Below are positions 7,475 to 15,816 of a stretch of 38,012 nucleotides of DNA, one piece after another. Origin of the DNA: Treponema sp. GTDB lineage: Bacteria; Spirochaetota; Spirochaetia; Treponematales; Treponemataceae. Made by a program: the position numbers and the translations under genes. Numbering within the stretch: the stretch's first letter is position 1; every line of letters begins with the position of its first letter. The stretch covers positions 1-38,012 of the forward strand of contig JAEDJS010000010.1 in the NCBI GenBank assembly GCA_016296205.1, in the 5' to 3' direction. The notes under the pieces are model-generated. The model worked only from the letters and a program-made list of their open reading frames with translations. It was not told the DNA's origin and made no database searches.

Positions 7475-8430
7475 TTTGGAAACATCCTTTTAAGTTTCTG
7501 TTCAACTTTTAAAAATCTTTCTGGTGTAGAAGTTTTAAACATCTGTTTTTCTTTATTATCTGGTATAAAGATTTTGAGCATTCTTGAATGAAGCATTAGT
7601 GTGGCATCTGGAAATTGTTTGTCTTTTTTTCCATACAGTGGATCCCCTAATATTGGACAATTAATGAATTTCATGTGAACCCTTATCTGATGTGTTCTAC
7701 CGGTTTTAATCCTAACTCGCATCAAGGAGTAATTTCCATAAGTTGAAATGCACTGGTATTCAGATACAGCAATTTTTCCTTCATTGGAAGCTGTTACCGC
7801 TTTAAAAATTTTTCTGTCTCTTGGGTCCCTTATTATCTGTGTTGTTATTGTATCATGCTTTTTGGGTGGAATACCGCAGCAAATGCAGATGTATTCTTTT
7901 ACAAGAAATTTGTGATTCTGAAACTGTTTTTGAAGATATTCCTCTGAATCACGGTTTTTGGCAGTAATAATTATTCCGGATGTATCTTTATCAAGCCTAT
8001 GCACAATCCCAGGCCGTCTTTTTACCAGCTGCTGAGAAATTGATCCTTCTTTTATTCCCTTTATATTTTCCCGTCCCCAATGATAAAGTAATCCGTTTAC
8101 AAGTGTATTTTCCCAGTTTCCGCTGGCCGGATGTGTAACCATTCCCTGAGGTTTATTGATTACACAAACATTTTTGTCTTCGTAAATTATTTCAAGGGGA
8201 ATTGGTTGAGCAATTATATCTTCCGGAACAGAATCTTCCCATTCAATTAGAATATTATCCCCGGGTTTAACTTTATAGGAGATCTTTTGAGCTTTTCCAT
8301 TAATTGTAATACTTTTTACTCCGGTTTTTAACTTGCTTCTGTTCATTCCTCCAGGTAAACCGGCAATGTATGAGTCTAATCGGCATGTTTTTGAATAGTC
8401 AGACGGAACTGTAAAATTAATTTTTGCCAT
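7462..8430 (-). CDS. rluD: RluD-like 23S rRNA pseudouridine synthase with S4 domain
   Basis: The protein has 322 residues, the usual RluD length. An S4-type RNA-binding domain covers about residues 15-65 (RLDSYIAG, then a motif ending VKPGD). The catalytic domain follows, with the signature HRLDKDTSG at 144-152 and nucleophile Asp147, and the C-terminal RTHQIRVHM and GDPLYG blocks. RluD relatives modify the helix 69 loop of 23S rRNA; that specificity is inferred from domain layout only. The next gene, also a pseudouridine synthase but without S4, overlaps it by 13 bases. The start ATG sits one base after the stop of the upstream gene. Confidence 0.93.
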   Translation of the reverse strand: MAKINFTVPSDYSKTCRLDSYIAGLPGGMNRSKLKTGVKSITINGKAQKISYKVKPGDNILIEWEDSVPEDIIAQPIPLEIIYEDKNVCVINKPQGMVTHPASGNWENTLVNGLLYHWGRENIKGIKEGSISQQLVKRRPGIVHRLDKDTSGIIITAKNRDSEEYLQKQFQNHKFLVKEYICICCGIPPKKHDTITTQIIRDPRDRKIFKAVTASNEGKIAVSEYQCISTYGNYSLMRVRIKTGRTHQIRVHMKFINCPILGDPLYGKKDKQFPDATLMLHSRMLKIFIPDNKEKQMFKTSTPERFLKVEQKLKRMFPKCVL

Positions 8431-8431
8431 A

Positions 8432-9028
8432 TTAATTGATTCCGTTTTCTAATAATTCATCCCCGTCTGAATCTTCTGTCTGTTCAACTTTATCTGAAAT
8501 TGATTCATTATTATTTGATTCAGCATCGATTTTTTCTTTTTCTAAAATCAACTGTGTTTGTTTTCTCAACATTTCTCCTGCTTCTTCTGCACTAACCTGT
8601 TTTATGTTGATTTTTTCTATTTCCTTTAATCTGTTTACTTTCTGCATTTTTTTGCGTTTAATAAATCTTGTAATATGGTTTACACCTAAGTCTGTTAACC
8701 CTAACGCCAGGCTTACTGCACAGGAAATTCCAAGGATTTTTTTCTGCTCATCTAATGAATATTGGGAAGAACTTTTATTAAAGGGATTTGCAATTGATGT
8801 ACTTGATCCATTTGCATATTTTATAATCCCATAACCAAATGTAACACCCAAAGTTGCAAAAGGAAGTGAACCAAATGTGATAATTTCTGTTCTTCTTAAA
8901 TCTTTTGCCCATGAAGGAAATTCATCTTTACCGTATGGCTCAGGATTTGTATTCTGCGCAGATATTTTTGAGAAAATCGATAAAATAAGTAAAAGAGAAA
9001 TAATTATTTTCAAATTTTTGTTAATCAT
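8432..9028 (-). CDS. Membrane protein of unknown function
   Basis: I do not recognise this 198-residue protein. It has a signal peptide (hydrophobic residues about 7-22, ending KISAQ), a second hydrophobic stretch (about 48-70, ITFGSLPFATLGVTFGYGI) and a third (about 98-118, SCAVSLALGLTDLGVNHI). A basic patch (FIKRKK) and a charged coiled-coil-like segment follow, with a strongly acidic C-terminus. A short periplasmic head between the helices is likely. Its ATG overlaps the yggS stop by four bases (ATGA), so it is translationally coupled. Given its place between yggS and rluD it is probably a lineage-specific inner-membrane protein; no function can be assigned. Confidence 0.75.
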   Translation of the reverse strand: MINKNLKIIISLLLILSIFSKISAQNTNPEPYGKDEFPSWAKDLRRTEIITFGSLPFATLGVTFGYGIIKYANGSSTSIANPFNKSSSQYSLDEQKKILGISCAVSLALGLTDLGVNHITRFIKRKKMQKVNRLKEIEKINIKQVSAEEAGEMLRKQTQLILEKEKIDAESNNNESISDKVEQTEDSDGDELLENGIN

Positions 9029-9768
9029 TGATTTATTCCTTCTGTTTTTGAATAATCCCGGTGACCAAATATTGCAGTGCCTACTCTCACTTGTGTACTT
9101 CCTTCCTGAATTGCAATTTCAAAATCACCACTCATTCCCATACTCAATTCTTTCATATTAAAATCAGGAAATTCTTTATTTATGGTTTCAAGTGTTTCTC
9201 TTGCTTCAATAAAAGATTTTCTGATTAATTTTTCATCATCTGTAAAAGGAGCCATTGTCATTATCCCGCAAGGTATTACATTTGGAAATTCTCCCTGGTC
9301 AAACAATTCCATAGCTTTTAATATCTGATAAGCATTTTCAAAACCAGATTTACTCTCTTCCCCTGTGTGCAGTTCAAATAAAATTCTGATTGATTTTCCA
9401 GGAATCTGGAGCACCCTTTTCTGAATTTCTTGAATCAACTGGATTCTGTCAACTGATTCTATTGTTGAGCAGACTTGAACTGCTTTTTTTACTTTATTTG
9501 TCTGTAAACTGCCAATAATATGAAGATCAATTCCATTAATTTTATTCTGAGAATTTACAAGTCCGTCAAATTTTTCAATAGCTTCCTGAACTCTGTTTTC
9601 TCCAAACAGCAGCTGACCGGCATTTACTGCATCAAGAACAGATTGTAAAGGATGAAACTTACTGACTGCACATAGTTTAACGCAATCTGAATTTCTTCCA
9701 CTTTTTTTTACAGCTTCCTGAATCTGGTAATTAATTTTTTCCAGGTTTTCTTTTATCATATTGTTCAT
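9025..9768 (-). CDS. YggS/PLPBP family PLP-binding homeostasis protein
   Basis: This single-domain TIM-barrel protein binds pyridoxal 5'-phosphate and buffers free PLP. It has no known catalytic activity but affects amino-acid balance. The PLP lysine is Lys37 in LCAVSKFHP. Other family blocks are FGENRVQE, HIIGSLQTNK, the SVDR segment, and the phosphate-binding end LSMGMSGDFEIAIQEGSTQVRVG with the terminal IFGHRDY. Its 247 residues are slightly above the usual 225-240. The ATG at 9768 has AAAGG seven bases upstream. It lies 11 bases after rsmA in the long minus-strand operon and overlaps the next gene. Confidence 0.95.
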   Translation of the reverse strand: MNNMIKENLEKINYQIQEAVKKSGRNSDCVKLCAVSKFHPLQSVLDAVNAGQLLFGENRVQEAIEKFDGLVNSQNKINGIDLHIIGSLQTNKVKKAVQVCSTIESVDRIQLIQEIQKRVLQIPGKSIRILFELHTGEESKSGFENAYQILKAMELFDQGEFPNVIPCGIMTMAPFTDDEKLIRKSFIEARETLETINKEFPDFNMKELSMGMSGDFEIAIQEGSTQVRVGTAIFGHRDYSKTEGINQ

Positions 9769-9779
9769 GATTATACCTT

Positions 9780-10655
9780 TTATTTTTTGTTTGCAAGAAT
9801 TGTTTCGCTTAAATTCAACAACTGTTTAACAGATAAACTTTCGGCCCTGTCATTTGGAGAAAGTCCTGCTTTGATAATCATTGAGTCAGCATCAACGTCA
9901 GGTAACATTACTTGTTTTATATTATTGTGAATAGTTTTCCGTCTTGCACTGAACAAAGCATGAACAAGGCTTACAAAATATTTTGTATTTGAACATTCCA
10001 GAGGTTTTTCTTTTTTTGTAAATAAAACTGCCTGGCTTGCAACATTAGGCTTAGGCCAGAAATTTCCTGCTCCAAGAACATTTAAAAGCTTAACATCATA
10101 GACCCACTGGCAAAGCACACTAAATGCGGAATAATTTTCTGTATTAGCCTTGGCACACATTCTTTCTGCAACTTCTTTTTGAACAGTCCATACACATCGT
10201 TCAAAAACCATACCTTCTGTAATAGTGTCTGCAATAAATGTTGCTGCAATATTGTAAGGAAGGTTTCCGCAAACTCTTTGAGGCATTCCATTTTGGGCTG
10301 GGATTTTTTTCCAAGTTTTAAGACAATCACCTTCTATAATTTTGAATTTCTGTCTATCTTCAAAATCCTTAAAAAATTCGTGAAGGCAGGCAATAAAACC
10401 ACGGTCAATTTCAAAAACTGTAACGTCGGCACCTTTTGTTAAATAATCCCAAGTCATGCATCCAAGACCGGGTCCGATTTCCCATACTTTTGTATTTTCT
10501 GATACGTCCAGCTGTTCTGCAATTTTTTTTCTGGCATCCCCATTAATCATAAAATTCTGACCAAATTTCTTTTGCATAGCCATATTTCTGCTGTCAAGAA
10601 ATTCTTTAAGCTGTGCGGGAGAATTATAAAAATCAACAAGAGAATTAATATCCAT
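9780..10655 (-). CDS. rsmA: 16S rRNA (A1518/A1519) dimethyltransferase RsmA/KsgA
   Basis: RsmA uses S-adenosylmethionine to dimethylate two adjacent adenines in helix 45 of 16S rRNA during 30S assembly; its loss typically gives kasugamycin resistance. The protein has 291 residues. FGQNFMIN near residue 31 is the family's start motif. The SAM-binding glycine loop is EIGPGLG (59-65), with acidic Glu82 after beta2 and Asp110. The catalytic motif NLPYNIA is at 131-137, and the C-terminal SARRKTIHNN matches the family's F-x-x-R-R-K-T signature. It sits 17 bases after comEC in the operon, with AAGGA before the start. Confidence 0.96.
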   Translation of the reverse strand: MDINSLVDFYNSPAQLKEFLDSRNMAMQKKFGQNFMINGDARKKIAEQLDVSENTKVWEIGPGLGCMTWDYLTKGADVTVFEIDRGFIACLHEFFKDFEDRQKFKIIEGDCLKTWKKIPAQNGMPQRVCGNLPYNIAATFIADTITEGMVFERCVWTVQKEVAERMCAKANTENYSAFSVLCQWVYDVKLLNVLGAGNFWPKPNVASQAVLFTKKEKPLECSNTKYFVSLVHALFSARRKTIHNNIKQVMLPDVDADSMIIKAGLSPNDRAESLSVKQLLNLSETILANKK

Positions 10656-10672
10656 CTGTAAAAAAATCCTTT

Positions 10673-11917
10673 TTAAAAATAAATTGGTCTAACTGATGCA
10701 AAAAGTTTAACAAAAAATTCAATAAATTCATAGAGCTTATTTAAAATAATACCGCAAACAGCTCCCATGAAAGGAAAAGCAAAGCACAAAAAAATTAGTA
10801 AAGTAGCCAGAGTAAGAAAAAAAGTAACAAGGGGGCCAACAACAACGCTTGAAATAATTCCTATTGGAGTGAAAGTTTTGAATAATTTGATTGTTACAGG
10901 GCAAGTTGCAGTTTGAGCTGCCAATGATGTGCATAATGCATTATTTAATCCAGGAGGTATTATTGCACTGAATAAGGGTTTTACCAGTGGTGTAATTACA
11001 ATTATGCCCAAAAGTGCACCATAACTAAGCATAAACGCAGGCGAAAAAAGATGTTCAGGGAAAATCACGGAATGAACAAGAAATGCACCGCACAGACAGA
11101 CTATGCTTATTGAACTTTTATTGGAAATTTTAGAAAGGAATAATGTTGTAAAACTGCAGAGAAATGCTCTGAATAAAGACGGGCTTAATCCAGCAAACCA
11201 GATAAAAAAAATGATAGAAAAAAGTTGAACCGGAAACAGATATTTTTTACCTGCAATTTTATATCCGATTTTGCCGCTAAGGTTAGAAACGAGACTTAAA
11301 TGCATTCCGCTTAATGCAAGAATGTGGGAAAGTCCCGCCAATTTAAAATCATCCTGGATTTTAAAATCAAGATAATCTCTAGTTCCTGCAAGAAGTGAAA
11401 GAATAAAAAAACCGGCTTTACCCCATCCGTACATTAGTCTTTTGAACATATTACGGCATTTTGCTCTGAACAAATCTATTTTGCCCCAAAAATCAGTTTT
11501 AAAATGGCAGTCAATTATATCTTCTGCAAAAAAAGCTTCTGTTGTGGGATTATATTTTACTTTAAGTTTAACACAGGCTCCCTTTTCCATAAGAAAGCAA
11601 TTTCTGGAAACAGTATATAATTTTCCGGGATTTAAAGATTGAAGATCTTCACTTTTGAATGCTACTTTAATTTTTCCTTTTGCTTCACATAAATTTGCTT
11701 TTTCTGCATTCAGTTCCACAAGATATTTTTTACCTTGGGACACAATTACCGGATTTCCAGAGATTTTGCCTTCTAATGTTGTAATATCAGATTTTTTTAA
11801 AAGACATAAAAAAGGTTTTTCTGTTTTAACTGGAATTATTCTGGAATAAACAAGAAATGATACAATAAAAGCTGCAATAAAAACTGGATTACTAACTGTT
11901 CTCCTAAATTCTACCAT
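10673..11917 (-). CDS. comEC: ComEC/Rec2-type competence membrane protein, channel domain only
   Basis: ComEC forms the inner-membrane channel for DNA uptake. This 414-residue protein has an N-terminal membrane segment (about 11-27), an OB-like periplasmic region (about 45-135), then the competence domain with the diagnostic GLSHILALSGMHLSLV (195-210) and several membrane helices to the C-terminus. The metallo-beta-lactamase domain found at the end of longer ComEC proteins is missing, and no separate copy lies nearby, so it is the short form. Whether this organism is competent cannot be judged here: no comEA or pilus genes are in the window. It overlaps the 3' end of the upstream HEAT-like gene by seven bases. 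Confidence 0.92.
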   Translation of the reverse strand: MVEFRRTVSNPVFIAAFIVSFLVYSRIIPVKTEKPFLCLLKKSDITTLEGKISGNPVIVSQGKKYLVELNAEKANLCEAKGKIKVAFKSEDLQSLNPGKLYTVSRNCFLMEKGACVKLKVKYNPTTEAFFAEDIIDCHFKTDFWGKIDLFRAKCRNMFKRLMYGWGKAGFFILSLLAGTRDYLDFKIQDDFKLAGLSHILALSGMHLSLVSNLSGKIGYKIAGKKYLFPVQLFSIIFFIWFAGLSPSLFRAFLCSFTTLFLSKISNKSSISIVCLCGAFLVHSVIFPEHLFSPAFMLSYGALLGIIVITPLVKPLFSAIIPPGLNNALCTSLAAQTATCPVTIKLFKTFTPIGIISSVVVGPLVTFFLTLATLLIFLCFAFPFMGAVCGIILNKLYEFIEFFVKLFASVRPIYF

Positions 11918-13095
11918 TTTAAATTATCAAGGGCAGATTTTGCAGCTTCAAGTACCTCCTGTGTATAATCTAAGTATGTTACAAACAGAAGTTCATCAAA
12001 AGCCTGCTTGTCTCCCAATCCTCCTAAAGAATTTATAACACTTAGAACAACCTGAGTATTTACAGGTTTATTTTCCTGAGTGCTTCGATTAAGGAAGTTA
12101 AGATATTTGATTAATGGCAAAACCATATTCTGAGAAGCAATCTGTGTACAGCTTTGAATAATACTGATGAAATCTTCTGCAGAAAGCTGTTCCTTTTGAT
12201 AAAGGTTCTGTGCCAATGGAAAATAATCAGCTACAACTTCAGAAGACATTGACCAGTTTGTCTGAGCAAGAAGATTTACAGATTCACTCATTAATTTATT
12301 TTGTGCCGGAGAAATATCCTGTTCTTCATCTATATTAATTATAGACAAAGAAAGTGATTTTTGAGCCAATTGACCTTTAACAAATTCAGGAATTTCTGAA
12401 GAATTTTTTATAAGATTTAATACCATCAGTTTTTGTTCAACTGGTGCTTTTGTAAAAAGATTAATTAAATCGGCAGAAGCATTAACAGCTAAAGTTGAGT
12501 AGGCACTTTGGATATAACTTGAATACTTTGGCCACACATTTGCTATATCAGCTGCGAAAAGAATTGAAAAACTTTCATTGTTTCCAATTTTTCCCATAAG
12601 GTTTACAGCAGAAAGAATTACAGATGTCATAGGCTGATTATTCAATGCTTTATCAGAAACATAATCATTTACAAATTTTACATTTTCCGGATTATTAAAA
12701 ACTGCAAATCTATTCAAACATGCAATTTTAACATTATCGCTGGAAAAATTTTTAAAACAGCTTTGAATTTTTTTACAGACAAGCTTAACATCATTAAGCT
12801 CCATAAGAGACGCTGAATTGTTGAAATTCTTTAGGACATTAATTGTAAGATTATCAATATCTGCATCTGGACCAATAAGTGAATTACTTTGAATACAGAA
12901 ATCAAGACAGTCAGAAAGAAAAACATAATTATTGTCTTTACCTGCAAAATCAACAGCCTGGATTTTCTGAGCAATGTTCCCCTTTGTAAACAGCATCTGA
13001 TATACAGATACTTGATTCTGGGCCGATAAATTGAAATTTACCGAGAGAAAAATCAAAATTGCAGTTAAAATCCTGAAGCTGTTTTTCATAATCAT
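11911..13095 (-). CDS. Secreted alpha-helical (HEAT-repeat-like) protein
   Basis: The protein has 394 residues and an N-terminal signal peptide (KNSFRILTAILIFLS then FNLSAQ, cleavage near residue 26). The rest is a chain of amphipathic helix pairs with HEAT-like spacing, for example around residues 160-200 (VILSAVNLMGKIGN) and at the C-terminus (VVLSVINSLGGLGDKQAFDEL, then EAAKSALDNL). The two 'N(L/S)xGxxG(N/D)' turns are typical of PBS-lyase/HEAT repeats. It probably acts as a periplasmic scaffold. It is translationally coupled to the PilZ gene (ATGA overlap, 13092-13095), which suggests that the two work together at the envelope; that is inference. Confidence 0.75.
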   Translation of the reverse strand: MIMKNSFRILTAILIFLSVNFNLSAQNQVSVYQMLFTKGNIAQKIQAVDFAGKDNNYVFLSDCLDFCIQSNSLIGPDADIDNLTINVLKNFNNSASLMELNDVKLVCKKIQSCFKNFSSDNVKIACLNRFAVFNNPENVKFVNDYVSDKALNNQPMTSVILSAVNLMGKIGNNESFSILFAADIANVWPKYSSYIQSAYSTLAVNASADLINLFTKAPVEQKLMVLNLIKNSSEIPEFVKGQLAQKSLSLSIINIDEEQDISPAQNKLMSESVNLLAQTNWSMSSEVVADYFPLAQNLYQKEQLSAEDFISIIQSCTQIASQNMVLPLIKYLNFLNRSTQENKPVNTQVVLSVINSLGGLGDKQAFDELLFVTYLDYTQEVLEAAKSALDNLKW

Positions 13096-14318
13096 AAATC
13101 CGGCAAAGAGCGTGAAATCTCTTCCAGTGTTTTATTATCTATTTCGCTGTCTTTTAAATCAGGAATATTAATTGATTCTTCCGGTAAAAGAACATCAGAC
13201 TCTGTTTTCTGTTCATCTGTTTTTCGCCGGCCACCAAATGTAATTGCTTCTTCAACTACATTTGCATCTTCCCCAGAATCAATAGCATCACTTTGAGTTT
13301 CTTCAATAGCTCTGTTAATTTCTTTCTGTTCTTCTGGTATTACATTGTATACATAAGTTAAAATTGCATTTTTCATTGAAGGTTCAATATGAGTACATTC
13401 AAAATGAAGTCTGGACTGGTTAATTGTTTCATTGTATTCAACTGAACGAACAACTCCAAACATCATAATAAAGGTTTGGCCAATTGAAAACTGCAGTTTA
13501 AGCTGAACATCGGCCATGCCTTTGCCACCAATTCTAATCATGGCCCCGTCTTCACTGATGTTTTCAAGGAGACATTTATAGCCGGGAGTATTTTCTACGA
13601 TTTTGTAATCAACAATTTCCTGCTTGATAATATAAAGCTGGGCATCAATTTTACAGTCACAACGAACGCTCTGACGTTTCTGTGCTCTCAAAAGTTTGTT
13701 TGTGTGGGCAACATGAATGCAGGAATCACCGTTAAACATACCAGATCCAGTTACAACTGAATCAAAAACATAACTGGCATCACCCTTTTTCCACAAATAA
13801 ACGTTAATCTCATGGCCTTCCCATTCATCCCCTGGAACTTTAATCATTCCGTCCTGCTTAGGAATCTTGAAGATCAATTCATGGCCACTGGAAAGAATTT
13901 CACTTTCAAAAACACCTTTGCCTCTTAGAATAATGCGGATTCTTTGTCCTTTCATAAGTGAACGGGTATCATCCATTCCTTTTTTGTTCTCTTTATCAAT
14001 GGCTATTCTTGTTCTGTAATCATAAAGTTTAGTAAGAAAACTCTGAGTCTGATAAGTATTTTCCTGACCTTTAGATTTTGCCAACGTAAGAAACTGACTG
14101 ATACACCGGTTCAAAGTTGGAACAGAAACATAAAGAGTCATAGGATCTTCAATGTTGCAGTCTAATGCAAGTTTCCATAAAGCCCGTATTTCTTTTAAAC
14201 GGAATTGTGAATCATGACCAGTAGCAAAAAATCTGATTTTTTCCCTGTATCTTAAAATGAGACGAATGCCAAATAAAATAAGCAGAATCGCGGCGGCACT
14301 AATGTAGAAAACAAGCAT
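13092..14318 (-). CDS. PilZ-domain protein, membrane anchored (putative c-di-GMP receptor)
   Basis: The 408-residue protein has one N-terminal membrane helix (about 3-22), a cytoplasmic helical region, a PilZN/YcgR-N-like beta region (about 120-205, with GQRIRIILRGKGVFESEIL), and a PilZ domain from about 205 to 310. Both c-di-GMP motifs are present: RxxxR as RAQKRQSVR and the (D/N)xSxxG motif as NISEDGA. The C-terminal 80 residues are acidic and probably disordered. The two-domain layout resembles YcgR-type flagellar brakes, relevant in a motile spirochete, but the membrane anchor differs. It is the first gene of an eight-gene operon and has GAGG upstream of ATG 14318. Confidence 0.9.
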   Translation of the reverse strand: MLVFYISAAAILLILFGIRLILRYREKIRFFATGHDSQFRLKEIRALWKLALDCNIEDPMTLYVSVPTLNRCISQFLTLAKSKGQENTYQTQSFLTKLYDYRTRIAIDKENKKGMDDTRSLMKGQRIRIILRGKGVFESEILSSGHELIFKIPKQDGMIKVPGDEWEGHEINVYLWKKGDASYVFDSVVTGSGMFNGDSCIHVAHTNKLLRAQKRQSVRCDCKIDAQLYIIKQEIVDYKIVENTPGYKCLLENISEDGAMIRIGGKGMADVQLKLQFSIGQTFIMMFGVVRSVEYNETINQSRLHFECTHIEPSMKNAILTYVYNVIPEEQKEINRAIEETQSDAIDSGEDANVVEEAITFGGRRKTDEQKTESDVLLPEESINIPDLKDSEIDNKTLEEISRSLPDL

Positions 14319-14324
14319 TTGAAA

Positions 14325-14353
14325 TTGACCTCAAACCATTATTAATATATCAT
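14325..14353 (+). promoter_or_regulatory. Promoter of the CPBP gene, predicted leaderless
   Basis: TTGACC (14325-14330) and TATCAT (14348-14353) are exactly 17 bases apart. The ATG at 14361 lies seven bases after the -10, at the expected transcription start, and no Shine-Dalgarno sequence is present. On the other strand an extended -10-like TGATATATT (14352 to 14344) for the PilZ operon occupies the same bases, so the two promoters should compete. Confidence 0.5.
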
Positions 14354-14360
14354 AATTTGT

Positions 14361-15032
14361 ATGAAATTAAAACTACTTTCACTGCAATTTACTATATTAT
14401 TCGCATTTTTTTTGCTTCCTCCAGTTTTTGTTCCACCGGAAAATACTGCTTCTTTAAGTTTTTCTCCATTTGTTTTTGTCTATTTGATTCTTGGTGTTTT
14501 GCTGAACATTCAGTCCTACAGATTAAAAAAAATGTTTGCTCCTGTTTACCCCCAGAAACCTGGAAAATTTACATATATTACAACAGGAACAATTTGTTTT
14601 GGCATTATGATGATTCTTTTTGCCCTTGTTCAGATTGTTGGTTTCATTTTTCCAGAAACTTCCAATGCTGCAAATTTTGAGAATTTAAATTTAAATCCAT
14701 TTAAATTTTCAGCAATTGTTTTTCAACTGGCGGTAATTTCTTTTGAAGAAGAAGTTTTATACCGTGAATTCTGTCCCCTGTGTCTCGATGCTTTTGCTGC
14801 TGGCAAAGATATAAAATTCAGAAAAGTGTACAAAATAATTGCAGAAATTTTTATGCTTTTGATTTTTGCTGCAGGCCACAGATATTTAGGTTTGATTGCA
14901 GTTTTAAACGCATTTTTATGTGGAATTGTTTTAAGAGTGTGTGCTTTCAAAACTGATTCAATATATACAGGTTCTATTATTCACTTTATTTATAACCTGA
15001 TTAATTTTCTTCTTTTAATTTCTGGTAAGTAG
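14361..15032 (+). CDS. CPBP-family intramembrane protease-like protein (Abi/Rce1 type)
   Basis: This is a 223-residue multi-pass membrane protein with about seven hydrophobic segments. The family's conserved motifs are in order: EEEVLYR (129-135, the catalytic Glu pair and Arg), a His in AAGHRYLG (His173), and a His in GSIIHFIYN (His208). CPBP members are glutamate proteases that cleave CAAX-like or bacteriocin-related substrates; the substrate here is unknown. The gene stands alone on the plus strand. It is divergent from the PilZ operon and converges on the ABC operon, its last 32 bases overlapping the 3' end of the DUF4340-like gene. No ribosome-binding site precedes the ATG, consistent with a leaderless mRNA. 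Confidence 0.88.
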   Translation: MKLKLLSLQFTILFAFFLLPPVFVPPENTASLSFSPFVFVYLILGVLLNIQSYRLKKMFAPVYPQKPGKFTYITTGTICFGIMMILFALVQIVGFIFPETSNAANFENLNLNPFKFSAIVFQLAVISFEEEVLYREFCPLCLDAFAAGKDIKFRKVYKIIAEIFMLLIFAAGHRYLGLIAVLNAFLCGIVLRVCAFKTDSIYTGSIIHFIYNLINFLLLISGK

Positions 15033-15816
15033 ACTGACTAATAGTAAATTCAAATTGAATTTCCTGGAAAAGCTTTTTCTGCTCTTCTGAATAGTAAGAA
15101 GGAACATTGATTTTTTGAACAGCATAGAATTTTGAACTGTCTGAATCTTTAAAAATTTTAGTCCAGATAACAGCACCAGTAGAAAATTCTTTTTTAATTG
15201 TATCAAAAATTTGATTATCAGAGAAAGATTTTTCGGATAAAGGGCCTCTTCTTGGAAACATATAAGTTGATTTTAAGTCGAGGCCGGTAAATTGAGAAGC
15301 ATAAACGGAAGGTTCAACCCAGAAATTCAAATCAGTCTGGAAAAATTTTGAAAATACATCTTGAATTTCAAAGGTTTTTGAATCAGCTGAAGACTTAATG
15401 CAGATTTTACCAGTAAGATAATTAATATTCCCAAAATACACTTCCGTAACAGCGTTTCCCTGAAGGTAAAAAGTCAATACATCCCTGTCTTGCATCAGAT
15501 CAAAATTATCAAGATATAAGGATTTTTTTTCTTCCCCTTTAAATTGAGTAAAACTTGCAGAAATAAGATTATCAAGATAGTTTTGATTTACGGGATAGAC
15601 TTTTCCGTTATATCTTATCATCCAGATATTATCTGTATTAAAAAAATTAAAAATTTTCCCCCCGGTTTTAAGTTCAATATTCTGTATTCTGCCGGAATAA
15701 TTTTGGTTTAATATGCTAAAGGTTGATTTTGAAGGAATTTTTGCAATTTTAAAAACAACTCCCGCTAAAATCATTAATGCTAAAAAAATATCTGCAATTA
15801 CAAGAAATTTTTTCAT
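15001..15816 (-). CDS. DUF4340-like membrane-anchored protein
   Basis: This 271-residue protein has one N-terminal membrane helix (about 5-24), followed by a mostly beta extracytoplasmic region. The order of segments (a short strand around IQNIELKTGGK, a VYPVNQNYLDNLI block, then a WVEPSVYA motif) fits DUF4340 proteins, which accompany GldG-type ABC transporters. It has no catalytic motif. The ATG overlaps the upstream GldG-fusion stop by four bases, making it the last gene of the rnz-ABC operon. Its 3' 32 bases overlap the convergent CPBP gene; no terminator is visible. Confidence 0.8.
   Translation of the reverse strand: MKKFLVIADIFLALMILAGVVFKIAKIPSKSTFSILNQNYSGRIQNIELKTGGKIFNFFNTDNIWMIRYNGKVYPVNQNYLDNLISASFTQFKGEEKKSLYLDNFDLMQDRDVLTFYLQGNAVTEVYFGNINYLTGKICIKSSADSKTFEIQDVFSKFFQTDLNFWVEPSVYASQFTGLDLKSTYMFPRRGPLSEKSFSDNQIFDTIKKEFSTGAVIWTKIFKDSDSSKFYAVQKINVPSYYSEEQKKLFQEIQFEFTISQSTYQKLKEEN

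Noticed and set aside
7462..8430. Duplication of the two pseudouridine synthase genes
   Set aside because: They share only family motifs and differ in the S4 domain and in the HRID/HRLD motif; they are paralogues of different subfamilies, not a recent duplication.
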